The notes under the pieces: generated by a model
Told to the model about the DNA's origin: nothing
The model's input: only the letters and a program-made list of their open reading frames with translations
Database searches by the model: none
Source of the DNA: Druceiella hillmani
Taxonomy: Eukaryota > Arthropoda > Insecta > Lepidoptera > Hepialidae
Assembly (NCBI GenBank): GCA_039881145.1
Contig: JAYKKI010000091.1
Location: 1,488,001 to 1,552,000 of the forward strand
DNA length: 64,000 nt
Reading direction: 5' to 3'
Shown: positions 1 to 11,736 of the stretch, one piece after another
Position numbering within the stretch: position 1 is the first letter of the stretch
Layout: each line of letters starts with the position of its first letter
Position numbers and translations under genes: made by a program

Positions 1-916
1 GTCAGGGTGACGGGGTATTCGTTTGGTTAGATTGTAATTAGATGAAGGTTCGGGATAAATAATGAACTTAACTCAGTTTTAATTGTATGTTTCGAGTTAC
101 ACTCCTGAGTAGGGCTGGGGAACTATTTTAGACGATAAGGCGAATGCGTTTGGGAAGCTGACGCTAGGTTAAGAAGACTGATGAGGGATTGAATAGAAGT
201 GTGCGAATAAAATGTTCACACGTAAGTATACTCTCGTAATATTTCTTATTGTTTGTTTAATTTATTTCGGTTTTCAACTGTATTTTTTTAATTTAATCGA
301 GATTGTGTATTTATTTTTTGACTATGTTTAATACAGAAGATCACTTGAAACGTAATAGAAAATATTTTAATAGTAATGGAGTCACATTTGTATAATTGCA
401 TGGTATTATTCGAATGATAAATTGATTAATTAAATTATTTGTGTCCATTTCTGTAAATACAGTGATCAGGATAAGTAATATGTTTTTGAAATATATTTGA
501 ACTTGTAAATATATGCGCTGAAATCTAATTCCCATTCGTCGCTGATATATAATATAAAACGATTTACTCACTAAATTCATTAATATTCAAGCTCATTTGT
601 TTACAAGATTTTAGAGATGTAGTATTTTGCTATTATTATTATATCGTGGTTTGTATCCGTTAAAATGATTCAATAATTGAAAACGAGATGAACGAGAAGG
701 AAATAGAAACGCTTGAAAAACTTCTGGTAAAATATCGAATCAATTGTTTAGAAATATATTGAAATACAAGACTAGTACGATAAAACGTAACTCAGAAATA
801 AAGAATGGTGTGTTGACAAAACTTGCATAAATGAGTGAGTCAGGAAAGCGATTTGCGAAAAGTATCTGAATAAACCAGTTACCGTGAATTCAACAAAAAA
901 AGACTGAATTTATAAT

Positions 917-955
917 TTCCTGTAAGAATGTAATGGCATTACATTCTCACAGGAA
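917..955. repeat. Short near-perfect hairpin
   Basis: A 19-nt arm beginning TTCCTGTAAGAATG is followed after one base by its reverse complement with a single mismatch (CATTCTCACAGGAA at the far end). No target duplication or transposon end is recognised, and the origin is unknown. Confidence 0.6.
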
Positions 956-2143
956 GTCCTTAACGAAATCTTTAATGATCTGGTTGCCAGTGAAAAACTC
1001 TCAGTTACATCGGCACTAAATCGTGTAGCACTATAATAAGTTGCCCACCTCACCTCGATGAGTGCTAACGCGACGTACAGATGGACAGATAAAAAGCTGC
1101 TTTTATAAAAACGCTACAAGCGACTCATCTACTATTTATTACGGAATAATGACATACAAATTAATATTATAACACGTAAGTAACTGGAACGGATTATAAT
1201 AAATTTCGATAATATTCCACTAATGGTGACAGCAAAAGCATATTTAATTACATTTGTGTTGTGGCACCGTTGAAATAAATATAACGAATTCTATCTGCGG
1301 CAAGCAATTGAATTTAATGAAATAAATTGTTTCAATGTCAATTTACTTACTGTTTGGGGTCTGCTTCGGATAAAATTTCTTTTTTGAATAACGTTTTCCC
1401 ACGTTTCACTTTTTCATTTAATTACGTCTTCCAGTTTAATACCCTTTATATGTTACCTAAAGATGATACCTAATATATATAAAAAAGTACATGTTCAAAA
1501 CGTAATTTTTCGTTGGCTACATTCATACAAGTAAAATTAATTAACTCGTATTGAAACACTTTCGGAGAAATATTTATTTTTTTAATAATGATTTGATTCA
1601 TTTTATTTCGTTAGATAGTTTGATATGAGGCAGGACATAATTTTACAGAATCGATCGAATTGCATCAACATTCTTAATAACTTACAAAACTATAATATTT
1701 GTATTAGTTTTAAAAGCAGAATCGACAATTTATTATATTCACTGTAGCCTGGCGTAATATGTTTACAATGATTTATAATTGAATTACGTTTTCCAGTGTA
1801 ATACCATTTATATATTTTACGTAAAGATTATAATATCGCGACTGTAAAACTAACCCCAAATACATGTTGTAACTAATGCAATTGTTTATTTTACCTACAT
1901 TGTAATTAACGAATAGGCTACACGCCGTTTACGCCGGTATTGTCTATGATATAGACAATAAATAGTTTTCCTAACCTATTACTTATTGAATCTTCGATAT
2001 CGGAATGTCGATTCAGTATTAATATACTGACATCGTAATTGTTGTACTTTATAAACATTAAAATGTTTATATATACGGGTACATTGATGTCCTTTTTCAA
2101 TTTCGCTCCAGAAACAGCAGTTCCGTTAAACCAGAACGTGAAA

Positions 2144-2228
2144 TACTAAAGCTCTTTATTGATGTACTAAAGCTCTTTATTGATGTACATCGTCATCCTA
2201 CGCGAAATACTAAAGCTCTTTATTGATG
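2144..2228 (+). repeat. Three copies of a 21-bp direct repeat
   Basis: The 21-mer beginning tactaaagctctttattg occurs at 2144-2164, 2165-2185 (head to tail) and 2208-2228. All three copies are identical. The third is separated by 22 bases and shares the preceding bases gaaa with the first. Confidence 0.9.
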
Positions 2229-2589
2229 TAGAACTTTGGTACTTCAACAAAATCATTTTCGTGATAGATAGCTTCGTCAGGCTGTGGAAACCGTAGCATT
2301 TACTAATTATAATTAATTTCAATCAATCATGTCATTTAAAATAGTTAACATTGCCACTATCCATTCCACTTCTCAGATTCTTCCCATTCTCGTACAAATC
2401 AATTCAATAAAGCTCAAATAAATTTAGCTTTTTATTTACATAAAACCATCCTACACACAATATTATTTCGATCCACCCCGCGAACACTACGATCCTGACG
2501 CAATTCCACTACGACATCCAAATATCCCGCCCTATGCCGCTCCTAATTACCGCAATTCAATAAAACGCAATAAATAGTGGTTATATTTG

Positions 2590-2880
2590 TGTGGTTGCAG
2601 TGCAGGGTTAGACCCTAAGCGAGTAGCTAAAGTGCAAGCCGGCCAGAACGGGCGGCCGCCCTACGACAGCCGATATGCAAATATCGACTGCGTCCGCGCC
2701 CCCGCCTAATTGTTTTAATATCATACTTCGCGCCGCCGCGCGTTCGTTCCATATTCAGCCAGCGCTCCCCTCGGCGATGCAAAAAGTCAACGTATCGCCC
2801 CTGCGCTACGATTTCTACAGACATTTCCATAAATTTGGCCTCAGGCATGGCGGGCTATGCTCAGATATTAAATGCCAGAT
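2590..2880. promoter_or_regulatory. GC-rich intronic island, candidate enhancer
   Basis: G+C rises sharply compared with both flanks. The island contains a POU octamer ATGCAAAT (2675-2682) set inside the palindrome GATATGCAAATATC. The reading frames open here have no recognisable protein. Island-type conserved non-coding DNA is expected in the long introns of developmental regulators such as svp; enhancer function is inferred. Confidence 0.4.
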
Positions 2881-4734
2881 CAATCGGTGTAGACCGCAAC
2901 CGATGTACGTTCAGTGTCGATACATTTGCGTGCACGATATTAACGTTAGTGTTATAAGAATGTGTGATGTGTTTGTGCGGCGTTGCCTTGAATATACATC
3001 GGCTGAGGTTGTGACCTTATATCTTTACACGGATCATAATAATTTGTGCTAATGATATTCTGCACTCTCTACTTCCCTTTTACATTTCACGAATTGTTAT
3101 TTTTTTTGTTCACTACATTGAAAGTTCATGTTTTACAGATTAGGTTCTGTCAATTTTCTCACTTTCCTCTTCTTCAAACACAGTTTTAAAGTATTTTGCA
3201 TTCAAATTTGTTTAGCTCCATATTATTAAACGATCCAGTTAAGTTTGACCCTGATACTGTTTTAAATTTCCTTATTTTCAAATATAAGCTGAAGCCCGAT
3301 TCTTACGACAGTGCAAAACAGTGACCAAATAGTTCAACTATATATGGACTTAAATAATTAGCTCGTCACTCGCCACACTGATGTGAAGTTTATGCTGAAT
3401 ACGAGCAAATAATATTGCATTTATATTAACGGTTATTATTTCACCGAATTGGCGCCGACGACTGGTTTATCCACGTCCTTGAAAAAATGACACCATTAAA
3501 ATCTCAAAGCCATTAAGACGCGGATGTAGATTCAACTTTCAGCTTCTTTTTGCGAACTCAATTATAAGAATGCAAAAACTTAACTAGGTAGCAAGTAAAC
3601 CGCATTTGTATTTATTATCAATTTCACGATTTGTTGAAACGGCTTAATTTATTATCAAGTTTAGTCTGTCTATAGACTAAACAGTAATGTACAAGGAGAT
3701 AAGTTACATTCCACCGAGAACAGAATTGTAAAAATAAATCGAGTACCGTATCCCGAACAAGTGGGTTTGTCGGTTTCGCCGATAAAAGAATTAGGATCTA
3801 AATGTATATCAAGTTTCATTAAAGTTTCTTAAAGCTTACAGAAAAATAACATTGTTTAAAAGTAATGTTATTTTCTAAGTTATCATTTCTTATACATTAC
3901 AATTGGGTGGTAAACGAACAAAATTACAAGTATTTAAATCAAATAGATTTTAAGTTACAGAGGGGTGGAAATAATCAACCTGTCCCACTTCGTGTAGTTG
4001 TATGTACATAGGTTCAATGACCTCCTTTTTTGTTGCTTGGAAATTGATGGAACTTTGTTGACATAATGCCATGTGTCTACATCTCACCCGCTAACTCGTC
4101 AAAAATGGAAACGGCAAATATTTTTTTACAAAATGAAGTTTAACTCTTACGCAAAATTACTAATGAAAAGAAAATTTGCTGTAATTTAATTTCTAAAAAT
4201 AAAAAGTTCTTTTTGTTTTTAGAAATTAAATTCGGTATCATACAAAAGAATATCTTGAATATCTCCAATTTTATATTCTGTTCAAGTAACCTTCCTAAAG
4301 TATAATTAAAGTAATTTAAGATTTTCCTAAAGTGTTATTAAAGTAAATTAAGACTTTCACAAGCATCTAATTTACTGCTAAATCTATGATTCCACAGACT
4401 GCAAGGAGTAAGGTATTAAATATTGATGACATTTAGTGAAGGATATGGCAATTTGAATTGTAATTTTTTTAATGGAATTTTTTTATCGACCTTTTGTTGT
4501 TGCTTAATTCGATATGAATTAATAACTTTTTTGGTATTATTCATGATAAAATGAATTGTCACATCAAGTATATTATTGTCACCCAATTTATTACCGAAAA
4601 AAATGCTAGAATAAACTTTAAAGGAATAAAACAATCAGATTTATTAAAATATGAAACTGAATCGTACTGCTAAGTAAATACTTTAGACGACGAGTTTACA
4701 TTTTCATCTTAAAACGTTATATTAGTCACTAAAA
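2881..4734. other. AT-rich stretch, no gene seen
   Basis: No coding potential. AGGTTGTGACCT at 3006-3017 resembles two opposed nuclear-receptor half-sites. Short hairpins occur at 3660-3683, about 3842-3876 and 4183-4232. Confidence 0.45.
4183..4232. repeat. 24-bp-arm hairpin
   Basis: Arms 4183-4206 and 4209-4232 are reverse complements at 23 of 24 positions, separated by only two bases. The arms are very AT-rich. It could be a foldback relic; no target duplication was recognised. Confidence 0.6.
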
Positions 4735-4960
4735 TCATTGAGGCGAGCTGTTTAACTCGGTGTTCGGACGCGCAACCCACAAGTATGAAACCCTCCGTCG
4801 AATGGGTAACCACACGAGCCACATTCGATTCAATCTCGTAATACGTCAAACCACTTCTCGGCAGATAATAAATTAGGGGAGTGGCGCTCCCTCGGGTTGC
4901 GGAGACAAGGGTTAAAAAGCAACATCCCCCTCCCCGATGCGGTGAAAACTTTCATCTCTT
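4735..4960. promoter_or_regulatory. GC-rich intronic island, candidate enhancer
   Basis: A moderately GC-rich block in AT-rich DNA, containing runs such as ggagtggcgctccctcggg. No protein is recognised in any frame. Candidate conserved non-coding element by composition only. Confidence 0.3.
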
Positions 4961-5929
4961 TGAGCGTTTATAATTATTTATTTATCTTTCAGCGCAAAGC
5001 GAGTAATCAAATTATTTGGCCCGTGGCTCGTGGACTTGTTTGTTTGTTTTTTATATTAAATTTTATTTCGATCTTGTAACGCGCACTAAAAACCGCTTTC
5101 ATCTTTTTATCATTTTATTTTAGAAAACTCTGCAATAAATTCAGATTCACGGGCAAAATTAATGTCTTATTATTACCGGAGATTTCTTCCTATCCATTGT
5201 TTTAAATTTGTAAATTTGTATCGATATTAAATATCGTGATTATAAACAGCCACTAGAAAAACTCGTAAAATATAGTACTTTGGTTGGCGCGCAATGACCG
5301 TATTAAAAAATAGCCGTGTTTTTATTAACATTAGTTTTTAAGACACTACTTCAATATTTAGACCGGGTGTTTTTTTTATTTTGCCATTATGTTACTAAAA
5401 TGAAAAATTTGTATTATTTGCTCCTGTGTTTTCTGAAATTTTATCATAAAAATTATAATTTATGAAAAGATATATTTTTGTTCAATATTTATTTAATACA
5501 GAAATCTTAATAGAATAAATATATATATATAACAGGATTATTTGAATTGACTTACAAAGGTGGTTTCTCTTAACAATATTAGTAGTAAAATTGTACTTAA
5601 TATACGATTATTTAAAAAAAACGACTTTTATCAAATCATACACAGTTTGATATTTAGCTAGAAGATAGAAACGTTTCATAAAGAGTATAAATTTGGTATG
5701 CTTGGTATAATTTTTGTTAACATCTTCAAAGCATACAAAACTTTGGACAACAAATAACTGGAAGTATCCATAAAAAAATAAGAAAAGCTAAAAGTTTACT
5801 CGCTTTAATCTCGATCTGCAATCTCTGTTAATGCAATATATAACGTCTATTACATAGGAACATTTTTTCCATTTCTTTGCTCTTCTCGCATTTTTACGCA
5901 TCTACCAATGTATCAGTAAATATGTACTT
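4961..5929. other. AT-rich stretch, nothing recognised
   Basis: AT-rich, with poly-A/T runs and a short TA repeat around 5518-5531. No gene or transposon signature seen. Confidence 0.5.
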
Positions 5930-6085
5930 CCCAGGCCGGTGTAAGTATCAAGCAAGCGCAACTGGGATAACGCCCGTTGACAGAGGACTAGAACGAGCCC
6001 CAGCTAATGAGCAAATAGCTCATAACCAGACAGCAAACAGACCGGTCTGTTCCACTCTTCTGTCTGCACGTGCAAATACCTGGCA
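5930..6085. promoter_or_regulatory. Intronic island with two palindromic sites
   Basis: A GC-richer block that includes ATGAGCAAATAGCTCAT (arms of 6) and ACAGACCGGTCTGT (a perfect 14-bp palindrome), both suitable for dimeric DNA-binding proteins. The ORF spanning it has no recognised homology. Enhancer role inferred. Confidence 0.35.
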
Positions 6086-7084
6086 TATTTCATTATATGC
6101 CTTTATGAAATTACATAATCCGGTATTATAGTTAGCCTAACGGCACATTAAGTCAATCAGACATTCGAAATGATCGTTCTTTTTAACAGATATAATTGTC
6201 ACTACTATCAAACGTTTTTCTCTAATGTCTAAATCAGCAAAAGAAATATTATGCACAAGGGTAACTTTGGAACGAATGCATCGATATGAAGAATTTTTTT
6301 TATTTTGTACGAGGTTTCAACGGTTCAACAATGTGCTTTGTGGATAGTAGATCACAATAGTTAAATCGAATTTTCCTTTAGTTAATATGCTATTGTGCAA
6401 TTGTAGCAACACTGATTTATCAATATGATTCGTCAATATTCTTTTTATTTATTTTCTTTAAAAGAAATAACGCGTGCGCTTGGGCTTGCGCGTGTATGAA
6501 CATTCACGCCGCGTGCCTGCGTGCATAAGCGTGTGTATGTATGTTTATGATTTTATTAGCACCGTAATGTCGGCTTTTAATACGTTGTTGTACTCCAAAT
6601 CGCGAATAGCAAATTGCGAATAGCGAATAATTAATTATTGCTAAACTGCATTCATACCGAAAAATATAAATGTTTTTAATTTTTTTTAACTTTTAATATA
6701 CTGAGAACAACAACAGTGAGGTAGCCTTCAAAATTCAAAAACAATTTAATTGGTCGTAAATTGAATTTCCATCGCGACGACAAAAATTCAGATATTCATT
6801 AATTTCGTTTTATACTCCCACCAGAGTTTTCCTTTATAGAATTATTTATAAATATACATTTGATACTAAATCGTGACACAAGAAATTTACGGTGACAGTT
6901 CCACTAGGACAGGGCCTATAGGGCAGGTTAGAGAAAAATAGAAATAGAAAGATCACAAATATTTCTGTTATTTATGGTGAATTATGGTAAAAAGCCAAAT
7001 CGTCAATAATAATTAATAACGAAAAAACAATGAAAATTTATCCTAAATAAATCTACTTTCTTTCCAGCATTTAACATTAACCAG
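6086..7084. other. AT-rich stretch with GT-rich patch
   Basis: Around 6470-6545 there is a purine-pyrimidine alternating patch rich in CGTG/TGTG. The rest is AT-rich, and no gene or element is recognised. Confidence 0.45.
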
Positions 7085-7325
7085 AGACATTCTTAAGTCG
7101 ATCACGCGCATTTTATTAGTCAGTCGACATCAGAATGCCATCTCTGCACGGGTCATTCATTCGGTTTCACATTTTGCTCGCCGAATTGACTTTTCCCGTA
7201 ACAAATCCACGAGCAGATTACAGCGCGGTCGGTCGATGTCGCTCGTCTCATGAATATGCGGGGCGCCGCAATCTGTCGCTCGGACCGCTGCCGCTGACCG
7301 GACGCCTGCTCGCCCTATTTTAATT
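7085..7325. promoter_or_regulatory. GC-rich intronic island, candidate enhancer
   Basis: One of the clearest islands, with abrupt boundaries and an octamer-like ATGAATATGC next to a GGGGCGCC block. The 62-codon frame open across it has no recognisable domain. Interpreted as conserved non-coding DNA. Confidence 0.4.
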
Positions 7326-8658
7326 ACTTCATATTTTGGGTTGATGACGGTTAATTACCATGCAGCAAATCCTTGTGAACATCGGAATAGAAGTTAGAGA
7401 ACGCTGAATTTTATTTACGATTTAAGTGAAATTATTTAAAACAAAAATAGTAATTACATAGGTAGTTTTTTTCTTAAATCACTTTCCAGTTTTTTTTAAA
7501 AATGTGTTTATTATTGAATACGGGAAACCTATTTTCTTTCATCCTACGGAAATTATGCTATTTCTCGAGTTAAATAATAGTTATTAATTCGAATCTTCAA
7601 GTATGCCTTTACCACTTTTCCTGACGTGATTGAGTAAGAAATGTCAAAATGGTATTATATTCCTCATTAGTATAGCAGAGCATTTATGTTATTCCGTCAC
7701 ACATATTTGCTACAATTGGTAGCCATTCGTTGCTAGTTGCGGTTTGTCACTTTTAGATTTAGAACATTACACCTATTTGTTAAAATATTGTTTTATTCTT
7801 ACCTGCAGTGAAGTAGGATTCATATTTAAGAACTTTTCTTTTAGATTTGTAAAATAGACTGATTAATTTTACAATTTCAATATTTAATACCACATTAACT
7901 ATGTCTTTGAACGTCATCTACATTTACAGATGCGTCTTTTTGCCTTTTTTTGTTTTTATTTTATTTTTCACAGCATTCCGACTACAGCTACTGATTTAGC
8001 TAATGATGAAATTAATAAATGTGTTTAATTTTATATACAAGCAATTTTTAATTTTGATTTTCGCTAGATAACTCTAGTGATGTTATTCGTAATTACGTGA
8101 TATTAAAATAAAGATATAATGGTCAATTAAATACCGGGATTTAACTGTAACTATTTTTGTCCGCATATCGATATAGTTTTCATTAATAAACTAGTTACAA
8201 TGGATAAAATTGTCACTTTCGTAGCTTAAACTTTCACAATTTCGTTAAATATACTTATAATAGTACGATATGGAATTAAACCAGGCAACTTTAAGCAAAT
8301 GAACAAGAATGTGCTAATTACAGAGATTTAAGTGAGAGTATTTTCATTCCTTGTTTATGGGAAATAAAAAAAAGTGATATGTGAAGCTTGTGACTTGTGA
8401 AATTTTCTAAAAGAATGTGAAATCATTTCTGATCAGGTGTCTGTTCGTACTCCTCGTATTGCTTGATAAATCCTTAATCGGTACTTTAAAAACTGTTTTT
8501 ACCAAAGCCCTATTATTAGTACTTTATGACTTATGCAAATTATCTTTATTACTAAATGTTTACTATATCATTAGGCCTAAACTATCTCGGTTCCTAAAAG
8601 GTGGAATTTACAATATGTATGGGAATCACTTTAACTCGCGTACTCTTAAGTGATCGCA
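7326..8658. other. AT-rich stretch, nothing recognised
   Basis: No coding, RNA or transposon signature seen; the 78-codon ORF near 8417 has a random, hydrophobic composition. Confidence 0.5.
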
Positions 8659-9502
8659 CAATACTTGTATTAGTCACGACTTTGGCGATAATGCAGTCCT
8701 GATATGATATTAGTCATGATTTGAGTCGTGGGTTTGAATAATGTGCGAAAACGAGGAAAGGCAATTTTGGCATATCAATACGGTACATATCCGTTTCGAA
8801 AATAAATGAGACGTCAACATAAACATAACTCAGATACGTTTTAAGTATTGTTCAACTGTGTAAGTTGACCTATTCCAAAAGAAAAAGAAAAGTACATTTT
8901 TAACAAATTAATAAAATACAGACTAAATTTGTAATAATTTTTTAAACATTGTCATAAAGTCGTCTTCCTGCTTAATCGACGATGTTAGGGATTAATCGAA
9001 ACCAAACATGATCCCAGTAATATTTATATCGTATTTAAAGTGGTTTATTGTTTCGTTTCCGTAAAGGACTCGATCTTCTCGAACTTTCAGGTCGATCATC
9101 AAAACTCTATTTATAAAACACAAAATAGAAAACATTTCAAATAAGCAATGTCGATAAATTTGGTGCTTAATTACTCTTACGCCCATTTTTATTATGTTCG
9201 TAATAGAATCGTTATTCAGAACAGTGTAAAGAATGATATTAAAGTCAACGAGAAGAACAACTGTAATTGTAATTTAGCAAACATAGATTAAAACTGCTAA
9301 CGAACGGAGGCGAGTCATGACAATCCAACTCAGCAGTCCCGCCATACTCGTACGCCGCAAGTAATACAAAACCACCCCATGACTTCTAACAATCCAGAGT
9401 ACCGAACCTGTGCGTCTGCCCGCAGTAATTTGACATCTAGCCCATTATTTAAATTGAATCAGGACTGCATTATGGCCAAAGTCGTGACTAATACAAGTAT
9501 TG
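8659..9502. repeat. 44-bp inverted pair flanking 756 bp
   Basis: 8659-8702 (starts CAATACTTGTATTAGTCACG) is the reverse complement of 9459-9502 at 43 of 44 positions. Similarity stops abruptly outside and inside the 44 bp. A diverged partial copy of the motif tattagtca-gattt lies at 8707-8726. The geometry fits terminal inverted repeats of an 844-bp non-autonomous DNA transposon, but no target-site duplication is visible in the flanks, so conserved paired regulatory sequence is an alternative. Confidence 0.7.
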
Positions 9503-9600
9503 TTTCGTGTTTATTTTATTTATTCACTGCTTCTCGCAACAAGCGACCGCCGGCGGAGTATTGTCGCCGTAACTCCGCTTAAACGAATGTGTTTAACAGA
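9300..9600. promoter_or_regulatory. GC-richer intronic island
   Basis: Blocks such as gcgaccgccggcggagt and the right copy of the 44-bp inverted pair lie in this island. No protein is recognised. Enhancer status is inferred from composition and position in the svp intron. Confidence 0.3.
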
Positions 9601-9944
9601 GGTTTAATTACGCCCACGGAGCCTTAATTGTGTCTAAAGGAACAGGCACGGACGTAAAAGCTCACCTCACATTTTAAAGGCTTCAGAGAGAGAATTTATT
9701 TATAATTAAATTAAAACACGACAATTAGCATTCAATTAATTTACTTGAATGCATTGATTCCCCCTGCTTTGTTGGGTGGTGGTTTATAAAAATACAACCG
9801 AGTTTATTTCTAGTTTTAAACAAGCCCTTTCAAGGTCTAATTTCACGAAGTATTATTTATTTTAATTAAATTGAATATATACGCATAGCTCAATGTCGTA
9901 CTTTAATAACAGGAGTTATTTCAACCTCTATTAGAATCCACTCG

Positions 9945-10285
9945 AGGAGCCAACACCCGTACAGCCAATGCAACGGCGTGCGATATCTAAAATGAAACAA
10001 TATTATGTACCTTCCTCATTTTAAGTTGTCGATGATATTTTTATTTTGGAATTTCTCCCTAAACAACTCCAAACGACTACATCCCGATAACCCCACGCTC
10101 ATTGCATTAGACGGCGTCACGACGCTCTGCCGCAGATCGCCCGCGTGCAGTCTCAGCGCGTCGGTGCATCGGAGCGAACGCGACCGCATTCATTTACCGA
10201 AATTGCATTTTCGCAATCGTCTTAGGGAATTGATGCGTTGTTCGGGAATACGCATTCTTATTAAAATCATTTTTAATGGTCGTGT
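9945..10285. promoter_or_regulatory. GC-rich intronic island, candidate enhancer
   Basis: G+C is high at 10080-10210, with CGAAATTGCATTTTCGCAA near 10198 forming a loose palindrome. The 94-codon frame across the island has no recognisable domain. Confidence 0.35.
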
Positions 10286-10768
10286 TTAAGAGGATCGTTT
10301 AAATTTGTATTTGTAAACAGGAAAATTGTATTTGTAAAAGTACGCGATTTTGAATCTCATAATTTGCAGCAATTTGTTACATTCAACTGAAATGCAATTT
10401 TACAACTATAAGGTACTACGAGTTAACAACGCTTAGCAAGCTTTGAAATTAGCATTAACCTGTGAAGCGTATGTACATCAGCTTATCTTTTACGAATCGA
10501 GATATATTAGGCTCAATGATATGGTTATACATTTAGTAATCAAGATAAATAAAATATTAATAATAGGTCTTTCATAAAAGCAGTATATAAAATACCAACA
10601 GTACAAGGAATATGGATCGACACCTAATCAGAAATAATTTCAAATTCCTTTAAAAAATTTAACAAGTCACACCACGATCAATGCTGTTTTCATGCAATCA
10701 TTATTAGATGAAAATGACTTTTATATACTTTTTTAATTTCCCCAAAATCAGTGGCGAATGTATTCGTT

Positions 10769-10800
10769 ATTAAGTTTCTATATAATTATAGAAACTTAAT
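10769..10800. repeat. Perfect 14-bp-arm palindrome
   Basis: ATTAAGTTTCTATA, loop TAAT, then the exact reverse complement. It sits 16 bp upstream of the larger foldback at 10817. Confidence 0.8.
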
Positions 10801-10816
10801 AGAGAATACTTAAGAG

Positions 10817-11021
10817 AAAAAGTAAATAAATATTAGATAACAGAGCAGAAAATGTGGCAAAACATCAAATAAATCGACCAGTAAATGAACATCAAATAAA
10901 TACACTAGTAAATGAACAAGAATGTGTATTAACACATTCTTTTTTATTTACTAATCGATTTATTTGATGTTTCCCACATTTTTTGCTCTATTGTCTAATA
11001 TTTGTTTACTTTTTTATAAAA
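10817..11021. repeat. Foldback element with internal duplication
   Basis: The left arm (about 10817-10927) and right arm (about 10932-11021) are inverted copies at high identity, starting aaaaagtaaataaatatta on the left and meeting at the palindromic centre around aatgtgt-att-aacacatt. The left arm carries one extra tandem copy, about 27 bp, of an atgaacatcaaataaat-like segment that is absent from the right arm. This resembles a MITE or foldback transposon. Termini and target duplication are unclear. Confidence 0.6.
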
Positions 11022-11441
11022 AACTGAAATCAAATTAAATTATTTGATATATATGACAAAATTTAAAAGTTGAGCAGTACGATATTTTAGGTATTAATTT
11101 TGTTTCTATTTTAAAGACCACATGAGTCCGAAAAATCTTCTTTAAAATGGAAAAAATCACTTAGTACCTATGTGTTACATCTCAGCTTTGAATTGGTCTA
11201 ACGCTCCCCCCCCCCCAATATTTTGCAAAAACAGCAAATTACATTTAGGGTCAATTCTTTGACGTGAGCAGTGTGTAAGAGAGAAATTAAGATCGACGAT
11301 ATTCGCGTGCTAGAGCAGTACACCACTAATTACAAACCGTTTATTCAAATCTAATTGCCGTTACCGATAGTTCTGTTTTTTGCACCGACAATTTCAATAA
11401 ATTCCATGTTTTATAGTAAAGTAATATAAACTTGTAATATA
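11022..11441. other. AT-rich stretch with poly-C run
   Basis: Contains a run of 11-12 C at about 11206-11217, a likely length-variable homopolymer. Nothing else recognised. Confidence 0.5.
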
Positions 11442-11530
11442 ATGTCAAAATTTTGACGTTTATGTTAAAATTACAATGTATAAAAAACGATTGTAATTTT
11501 GACCTAAACGTCAAAATATAATATTGACAT
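11442..11530. repeat. Inverted repeat with TTTGACGTTT core
   Basis: The arms, about 40 bp each, run inwards from ATGTCAAAATTTTGACGTTT on the left and outwards to cctaaacgtcaaaatataat...TGACAT on the right, around a loop near tataaaaaacg. Small indels interrupt the pairing. It shares its core with the repeat at 11681-11736. Confidence 0.6.
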
Positions 11531-11680
11531 CTACTTGAAAAAAATGTCATTTTAACACATGTAAACTGGCGAATAACCCTATGTGATTTTTTATCAGCGA
11601 ATAATTTTATTCGTGTGATACTGGATGTTATTCCACTAAGCATTGATTTTTCAATCCTCAGATAAAATTTATCCAGAGAT

Positions 11681-11736
11681 TAATTTTGACGTTTTGATAG
11701 TTTTTCTATGGAATATCTGTCAAAACGTCAAAGTTA
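11681..11736. repeat. Second inverted repeat with TTTGACGTTT core
   Basis: ATTTTGACGTTTTGATAG pairs with CTGTCAAAACGTCAAAGT across a 19-bp loop (16 of 18 positions). The same core motif recurs 200 bp upstream, suggesting related MITE ends. Confidence 0.55.

Larger units (their letters stand above)
1..2589. other. AT-rich stretch without recognised gene
   Basis: Stop codons are dense in every frame; the few short ORFs look random. The only structures seen are the hairpin at 917-955, a small palindrome near 1938-1958 and the direct repeats at 2144-2228. Presumed intron. Confidence 0.5.

Noticed and set aside
668..900. Possible transposase remnant starting MNEKEIETLEKLLVKYR
   Set aside because: No further family motifs follow and stops are frequent; the resemblance is too weak.
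2675..3052. 125-codon ORF, longest plus-strand frame in the first 10 kb
   Set aside because: It follows the GC-rich island, has no domain, an overlapping antisense ORF of similar quality and no splice context.
6900..6945. hAT-like end (acagggcctatagggcagg)
   Set aside because: No partner inverted repeat, transposase or 8-bp duplication was found nearby.
11206..11217. Poly-C run as a regulatory or G-quadruplex element
   Set aside because: A single homopolymer is more likely a length-variable or assembly-sensitive run; the same goes for the poly-G at 18645.
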